Assembly (NCBI RefSeq): GCF_000426725.1
Contig: NZ_AUFX01000013.1
Coordinates: forward strand, 1 to 64,000
Length of the DNA: 64,000 nucleotides
Reading direction: 5' to 3'
Source of the DNA: Sporocytophaga myxococcoides DSM 11118
GTDB taxonomy: Bacteria; Bacteroidota; Bacteroidia; Cytophagales; Cytophagaceae
Shown here: in pieces, positions 34,376 through 44,421 of the stretch
How the letters are laid out: the number at the start of each line of letters is the position of its first letter
Position numbering within the stretch: position 1 is the stretch's first letter
Made by a program: the position numbers and the translations under genes
The notes under the pieces: model-generated
Database searches by the model: none
Seen by the model: only the letters and a program-made list of their open reading frames with translations
Told to the model about the DNA's origin: nothing

Positions 34376-34891
34376 GTAGAAGCTTGTGGGCTTCAAATCC
34401 AGGGACAACGCTACATAAGTATTTTCCTTAAACTATTTATAACATAAAACTTATTTCCACACCAGTGTAATGCTTCGGACGAAATTCATAAAAAATTAGC
34501 AAATAATGTCGAACAAATATTAAATAATCAACCAGCTCAAAAACCACCAGTCATTTTCTTAAAACTTAATACTTAGAACGTAGAACTTTATTGGGATCGC
34601 TACCAGACATGATAATGGCAAAAGTATATCCCAAAACTAAGACAAGCTATTTGCGTAAGAATTATTGAATTTAATAATTATTATTGGTAGAGGGAATAAT
34701 GACATCTGTAAATCAATAGCTTGAGCGATTTCAATAACCTTTAATAACAATCTAACCAGATTGGCAAAATAATACTTCATTCCGATTAACCGCTTAATAA
34801 TAAATACCTATTGATAATTAAGCATATTATGGACACCAATAATTGATATATATTTCCTTCTAAAGTTATATTAAGATAATATCTAATCAAC
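34376..34891. other. Intergenic region, nothing supported
   Basis: This AT-rich stretch between the beta-lactamase and the LuxR-type gene has no convincing frame, RNA gene or strong hairpin that I can identify. Confidence 0.5.
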
Positions 34892-35560
34892 GTGAAACCA
34901 CAAACACTTGAAGAAAAGATCAGAAGCATTGATATAGTTGCCCAAGAGATACCAGCCGTCATCATTATTCATCAACTTGAAAATTTGGTTGTTAAATACA
35001 TGTCTCCTTGGGGATTATCTATTTTAAGAACTACTAAAGAAGATTTATTTGACCTTCCAGGCAACGAATATTATGATCGTTACTTTGCAAAAGACTTTAA
35101 TGATGATTATTCTTCAAAAATAGTTGCCATGATGGAAAAAGGAGATGAAAAAGAAGTAGTTACCTACTTCCAACAGGTTCGTTCTTCTCCTCAGGAAGAT
35201 TATAAATTGTATTTAAGTACAACTAAAATTTTCATGAAGGATGCAAATGGAAGAACTAGTCATTTAATCACAACCTCTGTTCCTGTGGATCCGGAACATC
35301 ATATTACGTCTAAAGTAAATCGATTATTAGAACAGAATATATTCCTTAAAAAGAATTCTAATGTTTTCTCCTCTCTTACAAAGAGAGAAAAAGAAATTCT
35401 AAAAGGCATGGCCCTAGGACAGAATTCAGATCAAATAGCGGATACCTTACATATATCAGAAACAACTGTAAATACACACAGAAGAAACATCCGAACAAAG
35501 TTAAATGTGACAAACAACTATGAACTGGTACAGTTTGCACAGGCTTATAATCTGATATAA
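34892..35560 (+). CDS. PAS-LuxR type transcriptional regulator
   Basis: This 222-residue protein joins an N-terminal PAS-like domain (about 15-145; AVIIIHQLENLVVKYMSP, GNEYYDRYF) to a C-terminal LuxR/FixJ-type HTH (about 158-220): LTKREKEILKGMALGQNSDQIA then HISETTVNTHRRNIRTKL. It has no receiver domain, so it is a one-component regulator sensing through PAS. The start is GTG at 34892; no ATG is available before the PAS core. The target genes are unknown. Confidence 0.88.
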   Translation: MKPQTLEEKIRSIDIVAQEIPAVIIIHQLENLVVKYMSPWGLSILRTTKEDLFDLPGNEYYDRYFAKDFNDDYSSKIVAMMEKGDEKEVVTYFQQVRSSPQEDYKLYLSTTKIFMKDANGRTSHLITTSVPVDPEHHITSKVNRLLEQNIFLKKNSNVFSSLTKREKEILKGMALGQNSDQIADTLHISETTVNTHRRNIRTKLNVTNNYELVQFAQAYNLI

Positions 35561-35643
35561 AAAATGATACAGTTTAAAATACTTATTGCAGCTATTCACT
35601 CCTGCAAGCTGTTTATTAATAAGGCAACAAAATCAATCAATAT

Positions 35644-35688
35644 AAAAAAAGAGGCTATCCCCCAATTGACGGACAGCCTCTTCTTTTT
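35644..35688 (+). terminator. Intrinsic terminator after PAS-LuxR gene
   Basis: GAGGCTATCC pairs with GGACAGCCTC (one mismatch) around a 10-base loop, with a preceding A-run and a following TTCTTTTT. It could act in both directions. Confidence 0.8.
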
Positions 35689-35725
35689 ACGAATGAAAAA
35701 AAAAATTAATTAAATCAAATTAATA

Positions 35726-35815
35726 CTATTGAATAACGACTTTGCCTACCATCTTCCTATCACCTGATTCAAGATGTATAAAATATATTCCCACAGCATG
35801 ACCTGTTAAGTCATG
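35726..35815 (-). pseudogene. Orphan T9SS type A tail fragment
   Basis: The minus strand reads HDLTGHAVGIYFIHLESGD then RKMVGKVVIQ and a stop, which is the last third of a T9SS type A sorting domain. Immediately upstream the frame is poor (a TAA lies about 39 bases further), and no start or body is present. It looks like the remnant of a deleted secreted-protein gene. The rest of the 35561-36095 gap holds only the terminator at 35644. Confidence 0.65.
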
Positions 35816-36095
35816 GCATTTTTCTTCCCTCAAAAAAAGTCTATAAACTCCAGATTATAAAGCATACATCATTTACAATCCATGATCATTTTTTTGAAAA
35901 TAATCCGGATTATAGTGTTAAATCCTCCGAACATTTTGTTATTCCTTTAAAATTCAGAAATTGTAGATGTATAAAGTAACTTAACAATAAAGATCTACAC
36001 ACGTTTTGTTTGTTATTTTACTGATAATCAAGAAATGACTTTTTGACTAATCAATCAGTTAACTAATTGGATAAGAAAGTAAATATGTTGGAGTG

Positions 36096-39000
36096 ATGGA
36101 GAAAAAAGTTAATAAGCCTTTCGATGAATTTTCAAGATTAGGAGAAATGGGAGCGTTAATAGCTTCTAAAGACTGGGAACAAACCTCTTTGGGACCTATA
36201 GAGCAATGGTCTGCCAGTTTAAAATCCTATCTGAAACTCATGCTTGGCTCGAAATACCAGATGTGGCTGGGCTGGGGCCAGGAATATCTCAAATTCTACA
36301 ATGAAGCATACGCTCCCACTCTTGGAGTGAAACATCCTGAATCTTTAGGTAAATCTGCTAAAATCATCTGGAAAGAAGTTTGGGATGTCGTAGGGCCGAT
36401 GTGGGACAGAGTTATGAATAGCGGAGACTCTCTGTATTATGAAAATCTACTCCTTATTTTGGAAAGGCATGGATTCAAAGAAGAAACATACCATACGTTC
36501 TCCTATAGCCCATTACCGGATGACAATGGAGATATCGGAGGCTTCTTTTGCGCGGTAAGTGAAGAAACCAAAAAAGTAATAAGCCAACGAAGGCTTACCA
36601 CCTTGCATGACCTCTCCAATGCTTTCACCAAAGTTAAAACAGAAAAAGAGGTTTTAAATTACTCTTCAGAAATACTTAAAAGAAATCCTAACGATATTCC
36701 CTTCGCACTAATTTATCTTTTCGACAAAGAGCAAAAGCATGTAATTTTAAAAGAAGCTATAGGGGCAGAAAGTGGGCAGGATTATTCACCTTTAAAAATA
36801 GATCTTCAATCAGTAGACCAGGATATCTGGAGATTTTCAGAGATATTAAGTTCCCATCAAAATTTACTTATAGAGGATTTAACTGAATTTAGTTACATTC
36901 CTCAAGGTCCATGGGATGAATGTCCCACAAAAGCAATGATCCTGCCCCTGCTGAAATCCGGACAAGATCAACTCGCAGGATTTCTTATATCAGGAATAAG
37001 CTCGAGGCTTATAGCGAACGAAGAATATACAAATTTTCTGGGGCTCGTAACCGGTCAGCTCTCTACAGCTCTCGGCAATATAAGAGCACTGGAAGAGGAA
37101 CGCAGAAGAGCTGAAGCTTTGGCAGAAATAGACAAGTCTAAGACTGTTTTTTTCAGCAATATAAGTCATGAATTCAGAACTCCTTTAACCTTAATCCTGG
37201 GGCCTGTAAAGGAACTGATTTCGAACAATTCCTTTGTTAATCAGGATGACAAAGAACAGCTTAATATTATACACAGGAATAGTCTCAGGCTGCTGAAACT
37301 GGTAAATACCCTTCTGGATTTTTCACGGCTTGAAGCAGGAAGGGTTCAGGCTGTATTCCGCGAAACCGATCTCGCTAGGTTTACCAGTGAACTAAGCAGT
37401 TCATTCCAATCCGTTGTAGAAAGTGCCGGTCTGACATTCACGGTCAGTGCCGGAAAAATTTCCGAACCAGTGTATGTTGATCATACCATGTGGGAAAGGA
37501 TATTATTCAATCTCATCTCCAATGCATATAAGTTTACCTTCAAGGGATCCATAGGGGTGTATCTGGAGCAGGTAGATCAGCAAATTGAATTAAGAGTAAA
37601 AGATACCGGTACAGGTATATCAGAATCCGAGCTCCCCAAGCTATTCTCAAGATTTCACAGAATAGAAAATGCCAAAGGAAGAACTCATGAAGGATCAGGT
37701 ATCGGATTAGCTATGGTATATGAACTTGTTAAAATACATTATGGAAGTATAAGAGTAGAAAGCAAAACTGACAAAGGCACAACCTTTATAGTATCCATTC
37801 CAATGGGTAAAGCGCACCTTCCGGAAGACCGTATCGCCAGTCTTGATGCTAAAAAAACAATAACACTGAATGCTTTGCCCAATCTAGAGGAAGAATGGTA
37901 TAGCTTAAATAGTAACACTTCAGAATACTCCGTTTCAACCCCTCTCGGTGTAATTTCATCCGATAAGAAAACAGAAAGAATCCTCGTAGCAGATGATAAT
38001 CCGGATATGAGAGAATACATTTCCAGGTTGCTGAGAGATCATTATGAAGTTATTGAAGCAGGTGACGGAGAAGCAGCGCTAAACGCAATAAAAACAGAAA
38101 ATCCCTCTCTTGTTCTTTCAGACGTCATGATGCCTAATCTGGACGGAATAGGACTGGTAAAACAATTAAGGTCGGTTAGCCAAACCAGCACTTTACCTGT
38201 TATCCTGATCTCTGCAAGAGCCAATGAAGAAGCAACCATCGAAGGTATAAAAGCAGGTGCGGACGACTATCTGATCAAACCATTCAGCTCAAAAGAATTG
38301 TTTGCAAGAGTTCAAACCCATCTGGAAATGGCTGATCTCAGGAAGGAAGCAAAGGAAGCGGTAAACACCGAAAGACAGAAGCTCTACGATCTTTTCATGC
38401 AGGCTCCGGCTATTATAGCAGTGCTAAAGGGGCCTGAGCATACCTTTGAATTGGCGAATCCAAGGTACATGCAGTTAGTGGGCCAAAACCGCAATATAAT
38501 CGGAAAGCCCATTCGTGAAGCATTGCCAGAATTAGCGGGACAGGGTTTTTATGACATTTTAGATGATGTATACGAGTCCGGTAAATCATATTCAGGTAAT
38601 GAAGCATATGTAAAATTAGACCGCAACAATGATGGACAGTTAGATGAAGCATTTGTTAATTTTATATACCAACCAATGGTCGATGTAAAAGGGAGCATTT
38701 ATGGTATTCTTGTTTATGCAGATGAAGTAACAGAACAGGTAAAATCAAGAAAGCAGGTAGAAGAGCAAAACAAGGTGCTCGAAATGATAACAAAAGGGCA
38801 TCCACTTTCCGAATCACTTAGCCAGCTCTTATTGAGTGTCGAAAAGTGGTCAGACCATGAAATGATAGGTTCTGTTCTTCTTTTAGATGATGATGAAAAA
38901 CGATTATGGCTCGGCGCTGCCCCAAGTTTGCCTGAAGAGTACAGCGATGCGATTGATGGGATTTACATAAGTGAATCTGTTGGTTTGTGCGGAACAGCTG

Positions 39001-40373
39001 CTTTCCTTAAAAAAGAAGTTATTGTACAAGATATTGCTGCTGACCCTCTCTGGAAGAAGTTTAAAGGCCTGGCACTAAAGCATGGATTAAGAGCATGCTG
39101 GTCAACACCAATTCTTTCTGGTGATAAAGTACTCGGTACTTTTGCAATATATTACAAAAAGCCCCATGTCCCTGATTACGCAGATAAAAAGAATGTAGAG
39201 TTTGCTTTAAGAACAATAACCATTGCCATTGAGCGCAAGCGTGCAGAGGAAAGATTGCAGGCTTCAAAAGATGAATCTGACAGGCAGAAACGGCTTTATG
39301 AGACAATTACAGGAAACACCCTGGATCTTATTTATGTATTTGATCTTAATTACAGATTTACTTATGCAAATGAGGCTTTACTCAGAATGTGGGGAAGTAC
39401 ATTTGAAAATTCCATTGGCAAAACCTTACTTGAAAACGGCTATGAACCCTGGCATGCAGAAATGCATGAAAAGGAAATAGACCAGATTGTGGCCACCAAA
39501 AAACCCATACGAGGCGTGGTTTCATTTCCCCATGCAACACTGGGAAAGAGAGATTACGATTATATATTTGTTCCCGTCATGAACGAATACGGAGAGGTGG
39601 AAGCGGTGGCAGGAACTACTCGCGATATCACTGATATTAAAAATGCAGAAAATTCCCTGGCTGAAAAAAACAAGGAACTGATTAGTATTAATAACGACCT
39701 TGACAATTTTATCTATACTGCTTCTCATGATCTTAAAGCACCTATTTCCAATATAGAAGGTTTAGTCGAGTCTATGTTAGAAAATATAGATGAAGAGGCA
39801 AGGGCAAATAAAGAGTTTAATTATATTCTGAGCTTAATTAATACATCCATCCAGCGATTTAAAGCAACCATTCTAGATCTTACTGAAATAAGCAAAGTAC
39901 AGAAACAAACACAGGAAATTGCAGAAGAAATAAATTGCAGAGAGGTAATTGAAGAAGTAAAATTTATTATTCAGGATCAGATAAAAGCATCCGGTGCTGT
40001 GGTAAAGATTGACGACTCCAGTGTCAGCCAAATCAAATTTTCGAGGAAGAACTTTCAAAGTATAGTTTACAATCTTATAAGCAATGCGGTTAAGTATCGT
40101 CATCCGGACCGTTGTTCTGAAGTATTTGTCAATATTGAATATAAAGATAAATTGAACATATTAACAGTGAAGGACAATGGAATGGGTATAGGTGAATCAA
40201 ATATTAATAAATTGTTTACCATGTTCAAACGCTTCCACGACCATGTAGAAGGTTCTGGAGTAGGCTTGTATATTGTAAAAAGAATTATAGATAATGCAGG
40301 AGGCAAAGTTGAAGTAGAAAGTAAAGAAGGTATAGGTACCACATTCAGAGTATACTTGCCCATACCCCAATAA
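36096..40373 (+). CDS. Hybrid kinase-receiver-kinase with PAS and GAF domains
   Basis: This 1425-residue cytosolic protein has, in order: PAS (about 5-160), GAF (about 165-330), HisKA with His near 356 (SNISHEFRTPLTLI), HATPase (DTGTGI, GSGIGLAM), and a receiver (about 628-745) with phospho-Asp near 675 (VLSDVMMPN) and Lys in LIKPF. These are followed by PAS (about 765-880), GAF (about 895-1050), PAS (about 1065-1180) and a second HisKA (His near 1211, SHDLKAPISN) with HATPase (DNGMGI, GSGVGLYIVK). Two complete kinase cores in one chain suggest an internal relay. The preceding GTG at 36093 is an alternative start. Output partner unknown. Confidence 0.88.
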   Translation: MEKKVNKPFDEFSRLGEMGALIASKDWEQTSLGPIEQWSASLKSYLKLMLGSKYQMWLGWGQEYLKFYNEAYAPTLGVKHPESLGKSAKIIWKEVWDVVGPMWDRVMNSGDSLYYENLLLILERHGFKEETYHTFSYSPLPDDNGDIGGFFCAVSEETKKVISQRRLTTLHDLSNAFTKVKTEKEVLNYSSEILKRNPNDIPFALIYLFDKEQKHVILKEAIGAESGQDYSPLKIDLQSVDQDIWRFSEILSSHQNLLIEDLTEFSYIPQGPWDECPTKAMILPLLKSGQDQLAGFLISGISSRLIANEEYTNFLGLVTGQLSTALGNIRALEEERRRAEALAEIDKSKTVFFSNISHEFRTPLTLILGPVKELISNNSFVNQDDKEQLNIIHRNSLRLLKLVNTLLDFSRLEAGRVQAVFRETDLARFTSELSSSFQSVVESAGLTFTVSAGKISEPVYVDHTMWERILFNLISNAYKFTFKGSIGVYLEQVDQQIELRVKDTGTGISESELPKLFSRFHRIENAKGRTHEGSGIGLAMVYELVKIHYGSIRVESKTDKGTTFIVSIPMGKAHLPEDRIASLDAKKTITLNALPNLEEEWYSLNSNTSEYSVSTPLGVISSDKKTERILVADDNPDMREYISRLLRDHYEVIEAGDGEAALNAIKTENPSLVLSDVMMPNLDGIGLVKQLRSVSQTSTLPVILISARANEEATIEGIKAGADDYLIKPFSSKELFARVQTHLEMADLRKEAKEAVNTERQKLYDLFMQAPAIIAVLKGPEHTFELANPRYMQLVGQNRNIIGKPIREALPELAGQGFYDILDDVYESGKSYSGNEAYVKLDRNNDGQLDEAFVNFIYQPMVDVKGSIYGILVYADEVTEQVKSRKQVEEQNKVLEMITKGHPLSESLSQLLLSVEKWSDHEMIGSVLLLDDDEKRLWLGAAPSLPEEYSDAIDGIYISESVGLCGTAAFLKKEVIVQDIAADPLWKKFKGLALKHGLRACWSTPILSGDKVLGTFAIYYKKPHVPDYADKKNVEFALRTITIAIERKRAEERLQASKDESDRQKRLYETITGNTLDLIYVFDLNYRFTYANEALLRMWGSTFENSIGKTLLENGYEPWHAEMHEKEIDQIVATKKPIRGVVSFPHATLGKRDYDYIFVPVMNEYGEVEAVAGTTRDITDIKNAENSLAEKNKELISINNDLDNFIYTASHDLKAPISNIEGLVESMLENIDEEARANKEFNYILSLINTSIQRFKATILDLTEISKVQKQTQEIAEEINCREVIEEVKFIIQDQIKASGAVVKIDDSSVSQIKFSRKNFQSIVYNLISNAVKYRHPDRCSEVFVNIEYKDKLNILTVKDNGMGIGESNINKLFTMFKRFHDHVEGSGVGLYIVKRIIDNAGGKVEVESKEGIGTTFRVYLPIPQ

Positions 40374-40716
40374 TAAATATTGATCATTCCTTCTCCCCGA
40401 CTATGTCCTATAGTCACGACAAATTGACAGAATCGTTAAATGAACAAATAAAAAAAAATCATATATAAAGTCTTACTAGTATAGAAAGAACTGGTAATTG
40501 CATATAGGCGTATAATAACTACTTAAATTCCTTTTAATACTACCCATCTTCCTACAAATGCGCTTCTTTAAATTCAGCTTTTACATTTAATATTATTTAC
40601 AGGCATGATATACTACATTTTATAAAACACATGCAGAAATAAGCCTGAAAATCAGATTTATAAAACCCATATAAGTCAGGGTCGTATATGAAGACACAAA
40701 TAAACCAGTAAAATTT
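40374..40716. other. Intergenic region, weak hairpin only
   Basis: GACTAT/ATAGTC around GTCCT (40399-40415) lies 26 bases after the kinase stop. Nothing else is recognised before the beta-barrel gene. Confidence 0.4.
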
Positions 40717-41334
40717 ATGATTAAAATTAACATCTATTCTTTAATTTTTATTTGTTCTTTATTCGTTAGCCAGCTAGCTAAGGCACAAGTTTATGAAAAA
40801 GGTAATGTAATTGTGGACGCGTATTATGGAGGCCCTAATTTATATACCGGAGTTGTAAAAACATTTTACAAAGCAGATCAGGCTTTAGGTAATTTTGCAG
40901 ACTTAAAGTATAAATCTTTAGGACCTGTAGGACTTAAGTTTGAATATCTGGTAGGTGCAAAAATTGGTATTAGTATCCATGCTAATTACGCTATGACCGG
41001 AGTTGAAGGAAAGTCTGTAGATGGAGGTACAACTTACAGTTACGAGGCATCTTATTCAAGATTGAGAATTATGCCAACATTTAATATCCACATGGGAAAT
41101 TCTAAAAGATTTGATCCATACTTTTCATTTGGCGTAGGATATGCTAACCGCAAGTTTAAAGAAACAACAGATAATCCAAACATCCCTGAGCTTTCAATTA
41201 AAAATGCATCTCCGCTAGCATTCCGTGCTGAATTTGGTATGAGATATTTCTTTACTGATCATATCGGTCTCAATGTCCTTGTAGGTGTTGGTGGTGGCCC
41301 ACTAGCAGGCGGAGGATTGTCCTTTAAATTTTAA
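40717..41334 (+). CDS. Outer membrane beta-barrel protein
   Basis: This 205-residue protein has a signal peptide (about 1-23, ending LAKAQ) and alternating hydrophobic strands with aromatic girdles, ending in GGGLSFKF with a terminal Phe suited to the BAM machinery. It resembles the small OmpA/OmpX-like eight-stranded barrels (PF13505 type) common in Bacteroidota. Its specific function is unknown. It is followed by a strong terminator, so it is likely monocistronic. Confidence 0.8.
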   Translation: MIKINIYSLIFICSLFVSQLAKAQVYEKGNVIVDAYYGGPNLYTGVVKTFYKADQALGNFADLKYKSLGPVGLKFEYLVGAKIGISIHANYAMTGVEGKSVDGGTTYSYEASYSRLRIMPTFNIHMGNSKRFDPYFSFGVGYANRKFKETTDNPNIPELSIKNASPLAFRAEFGMRYFFTDHIGLNVLVGVGGGPLAGGGLSFKF

Positions 41335-41354
41335 TCAACCTTATTAACCTTTAC

Positions 41355-41393
41355 AATAAATCCGGAAATGATAGTTTCCGGATTTATTTTTTT
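41355..41393 (+). terminator. Intrinsic terminator of beta-barrel gene
   Basis: AATAAATCCGGAAA pairs with TTTCCGGATTTATT, followed by a T-run (41387-41393), 20 bases after the stop. It may also serve the convergent pectinesterase transcript. Confidence 0.9.
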
Positions 41394-41457
41394 ATAGCCT
41401 ATCTTACTGGATATTTTGCCTGAGATAGATATGATTTCTAGTAACCTTTCATAGATA

Positions 41458-43686
41458 TCAATACTTCACAACCTTATATACTTTGCTTTGAACTTTAGCA
41501 AAATACAATCCAGGCTTTAAGTCGTTTCCAAATTCAAGCTCTGAAACATTGACATATGTTTTCAATAACTTCCCATCAGCATCTGTAATTTCTATGTTTA
41601 AAGGAGCTGGCATTTTTATATAAAAGCTGTTCTGACTTGGATTAGGATATATAACTATCGTTTGTGTTTTACTTTCTTCAGCTATATCTGTGACTACTTC
41701 TTCACAGGAACCATTACTTAAATCTGCACTTACATATCCTATCTGATCAATGTTTGCTAAACCATCAGTTGTTGCAGAAGCAAGTTCGATAAAGTGAGAA
41801 CCTGAGCTTAAATTTAAAGTAAGATCAACAGCCTTATAGGTTGTAAATTCACCTGTGCTTGGAAAACTTAATGTAGAAGATAAGGCCACACCATCCACTT
41901 TAATCGTTGCTGGTCTTTCAGTTGTACCACCATTAGAGTATCTGAAGCTGATCGTTTTATTTCCAGATGAAGCGGCACTAATAGAAAATACAATCTTTGT
42001 TCCAATTGCATTGTCAATATTAAGATAGGCTGTCCCTTTGAATCCTGCATTTTTGGTTTCAAGAACTCCATCAAAACTACAGGCTTCATCTTCTGCTTCT
42101 CCTACTGATGAGCAAGATGTTTTGCCTGTTGTTCCTCCTATACAGCGACCGCAATTATCGAGCGTTGCAGTTCCGTTTGCTACTCCATTGCAATCTTTAG
42201 CACAAGCAGTTTTACCTGTAGTACCACCAACACAAGTACCACAGTCATCCTTAAAGGCTGAACCTCCGATAACTCCGGCACAATCTATCACACCATAAGC
42301 TGGCACTGCGGGAACCCATCCGTTAAAAAACCAGTTCAAGTCTCTATATTGAGTTGCCTGACTTGCGCTAAGCTGCTTTGATTTAGAATTTCGTCCTGAA
42401 GTGTTTATCAATGCTCCTGATTCATTTACACTTTTGTATTCTGCGAAAATTATATTGGAAGCATCTAAAGAGCTGTTTATGCTCCATCCAACAGTTGGAA
42501 TATGTGGCCCCAGAGTACAGTTGAGATATACGATTTCGGCATATAGATAACTGGCTCCCGCATCTCTTCCTAAATAATGTGTGGTTGTAGCTGAAGAGGT
42601 ACGTGTAAGCTTACAATCTGCAAACGCATAGCCATGAACGGTGTTACTGTTTCTTGCCATAACATTATAGCCACCATTATCATTGGCTCTGATCTCACAA
42701 GACTGGAAAAACACTGCTCCTGTTCCCCATATAAAATCTACATCTCCTTCTAGCATACAGTCTTTTACATAAACTTTTCCATCCAGCAAAACAGTATCCT
42801 GATAACTGTAAAACTCGCAATTTGCAATGACCATTCTTGCTCCGCTTGCTTTCAAAGCTTCTGCCTGGGTTCCGCCATTTGGAGTAGTATTGATAAAAGT
42901 AAGGCTTATCAGATTGATATCATCACCTTGAATATTAACAACTGATCTCCAATGAGTACTTGCATTTAAATTTGAGTTGTTATAGCCTTTGATGATTACT
43001 CCTGTTTTGCTCTCCCCCTCTATAGTATATTTGTTCTTACCTTTTATGTATGCAAGTCCGACATATATACCGTTTTTCACTAATATTTTTGCATTTGTAT
43101 TACCAGCAGGCAGAAAATCAAAAGCTCCCTGAAGAGTGGCAAAGTCACCTGTACCATCAGCTGAAACTGTGTATTCCAAATCTGCAGCAGGTTTGGATCT
43201 GGTTGTAAAACTCCAGTTGTTTGCAGTAATGCCATTGAATCCAAGACTGGATGCATTTGAGAAAATAGATTTATCGACTGTTATATAATAACCTGTACTA
43301 AAATCCATAGCTCCTATTGAAAAACGGATATAGACCGATTTGCTATCTACTGTGACTGGAATAACTCTTATGGTTGTTCCATTGAGTGTCTCTGTCCAAG
43401 GCCATGTTGCAGACATAGGCGTCCCCGAAGGCATCTTGGAAAGGTCAATAGTTTCTTCTAAAGTTCCATTTGATTTATACAGGCTTATCTTACCTGAGCT
43501 TTGCAAGGTTGGTGTTGACGAAAAGGTAAGCTTAAACTGCATATCATTGCTCACATTTATCGCATTATCGACAGGAACCAATGTTTGTGCATTGATTCTA
43601 AATGCGACATTAATGATAAGTCCCAAGGTTAGAACTATTTTTAACATCCAGGACTGGAGGTATTCTTTGTTTCTCAACTGTTTCAT
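41458..43686 (-). CDS. Pectinesterase with CBM and T9SS type A sorting domain
   Basis: This 742-residue secreted enzyme should de-esterify homogalacturonan. After a signal peptide (1-33) and a Big_5-like domain (about 35-160) comes the CE8 beta-helix (about 168-455). Catalytic motifs are visible: YQDTVL near 296-300, GDVDFIWG with the nucleophile Asp near 315, and LGRDAG with Arg near 374, where plant and Erwinia enzymes read LGRPW. A Cys/Gly-rich calcium-type repeat region (about 466-525; DCGTCVGGTTGKT twice) leads to a CBM6/35-like beta-sandwich (about 535-655) and a T9SS tail (IYPNPSQNSFYI to YKVVKY). It fits plant polymer degradation. No other pectin genes are adjacent. Confidence 0.92.
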   Translation of the reverse strand: MKQLRNKEYLQSWMLKIVLTLGLIINVAFRINAQTLVPVDNAINVSNDMQFKLTFSSTPTLQSSGKISLYKSNGTLEETIDLSKMPSGTPMSATWPWTETLNGTTIRVIPVTVDSKSVYIRFSIGAMDFSTGYYITVDKSIFSNASSLGFNGITANNWSFTTRSKPAADLEYTVSADGTGDFATLQGAFDFLPAGNTNAKILVKNGIYVGLAYIKGKNKYTIEGESKTGVIIKGYNNSNLNASTHWRSVVNIQGDDINLISLTFINTTPNGGTQAEALKASGARMVIANCEFYSYQDTVLLDGKVYVKDCMLEGDVDFIWGTGAVFFQSCEIRANDNGGYNVMARNSNTVHGYAFADCKLTRTSSATTTHYLGRDAGASYLYAEIVYLNCTLGPHIPTVGWSINSSLDASNIIFAEYKSVNESGALINTSGRNSKSKQLSASQATQYRDLNWFFNGWVPAVPAYGVIDCAGVIGGSAFKDDCGTCVGGTTGKTACAKDCNGVANGTATLDNCGRCIGGTTGKTSCSSVGEAEDEACSFDGVLETKNAGFKGTAYLNIDNAIGTKIVFSISAASSGNKTISFRYSNGGTTERPATIKVDGVALSSTLSFPSTGEFTTYKAVDLTLNLSSGSHFIELASATTDGLANIDQIGYVSADLSNGSCEEVVTDIAEESKTQTIVIYPNPSQNSFYIKMPAPLNIEITDADGKLLKTYVNVSELEFGNDLKPGLYFAKVQSKVYKVVKY

Positions 43687-44067
43687 TTATAGACCTTTGC
43701 TAGTTACAATAGTATTTTCAAGTAGAATACCCAGAGCAATGTCGAGAAGTAACATTTTTTTATAAAAATCTGAAATGATTTGTAAGTGTTGCTTTAAAGG
43801 AACATGCTGAATTTATACCATAACCTGAACTTTACCATAAATGTCTGAATCAGGTATTAATGTATTTTAAGATTTAAACCGAATACAAAAGGAATTACAT
43901 AGTCCTAAAAATCAAAATCAGATGGTTAATTTTCCAATTTTATTCCTTCAAGATGCTATATCTGCGTCCTACATCTGATTTCTTTAATTTTACTCTTATG
44001 TAAGAAAAATCTGAATCCTAAAGAAGGAAAAGCCTTCTACTTTTGTTATAAATCAAAAGAGAAAGAT
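43687..44067. other. Intergenic region, nothing supported
   Basis: It presumably holds divergent promoters for the pectinesterase and the small unknown gene. I could not identify convincing elements. Confidence 0.4.
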
Positions 44068-44385
44068 ATGAAAGACTGGAAAGATGAAACTCATTTATTA
44101 AAAAATGAAAAATTCAGTAAAGGTATTGGTAAAGATCTTGAAGCCAAGCTAAATAAACGATATGCTGTTTCATCCAGGATTGATGACGTATTCCGTGGGA
44201 ACGATATAACCTTTTTTACGAATGAATACGGAGAACCTGTTACTTTATTTATTGGCTCAAGAAGAGAGGATGGCAATATTGCTGGGGAGTGTTATGTGAG
44301 GAGAATAAAAGAAAGAGACGAAACAAAAATCATAAAGAGCCACTGGGATAACAAAGGAAAAATTAAAGGCAATATGAGGAGGTAA
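44068..44385 (+). CDS. Small soluble protein of unknown function
   Basis: I do not recognise this 105-residue protein. It is cytosolic by appearance (no signal or membrane segment), charged and Lys/Arg-rich, with a predicted helix-strand pattern: VSSRIDDVFRGNDITFF, GEPVTLFIGSRREDG, GECYVRRI. The pattern is compact enough for a small alpha/beta domain. Its last codons lie inside a long hairpin that includes the stop. A purine-rich stretch (AGAGAAAGAT) precedes the ATG. Confidence 0.65.
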   Translation: MKDWKDETHLLKNEKFSKGIGKDLEAKLNKRYAVSSRIDDVFRGNDITFFTNEYGEPVTLFIGSRREDGNIAGECYVRRIKERDETKIIKSHWDNKGKIKGNMRR

Positions 44386-44421
44386 TTTAGTCCATAGCAT
44401 TGGACTTTATTACCTCCTCAT
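44374..44421 (+). terminator. Long hairpin spanning the stop codon
   Basis: ATGAGGAGGTAAT (44374-44386) pairs perfectly with 44409-44421, and inside it AGTCCA pairs with TGGACT around a 6-base loop. The stem contains the TAA at 44383-44385 and places GGAGGT opposite ACCTCC. No U-run follows. Confidence 0.65.
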
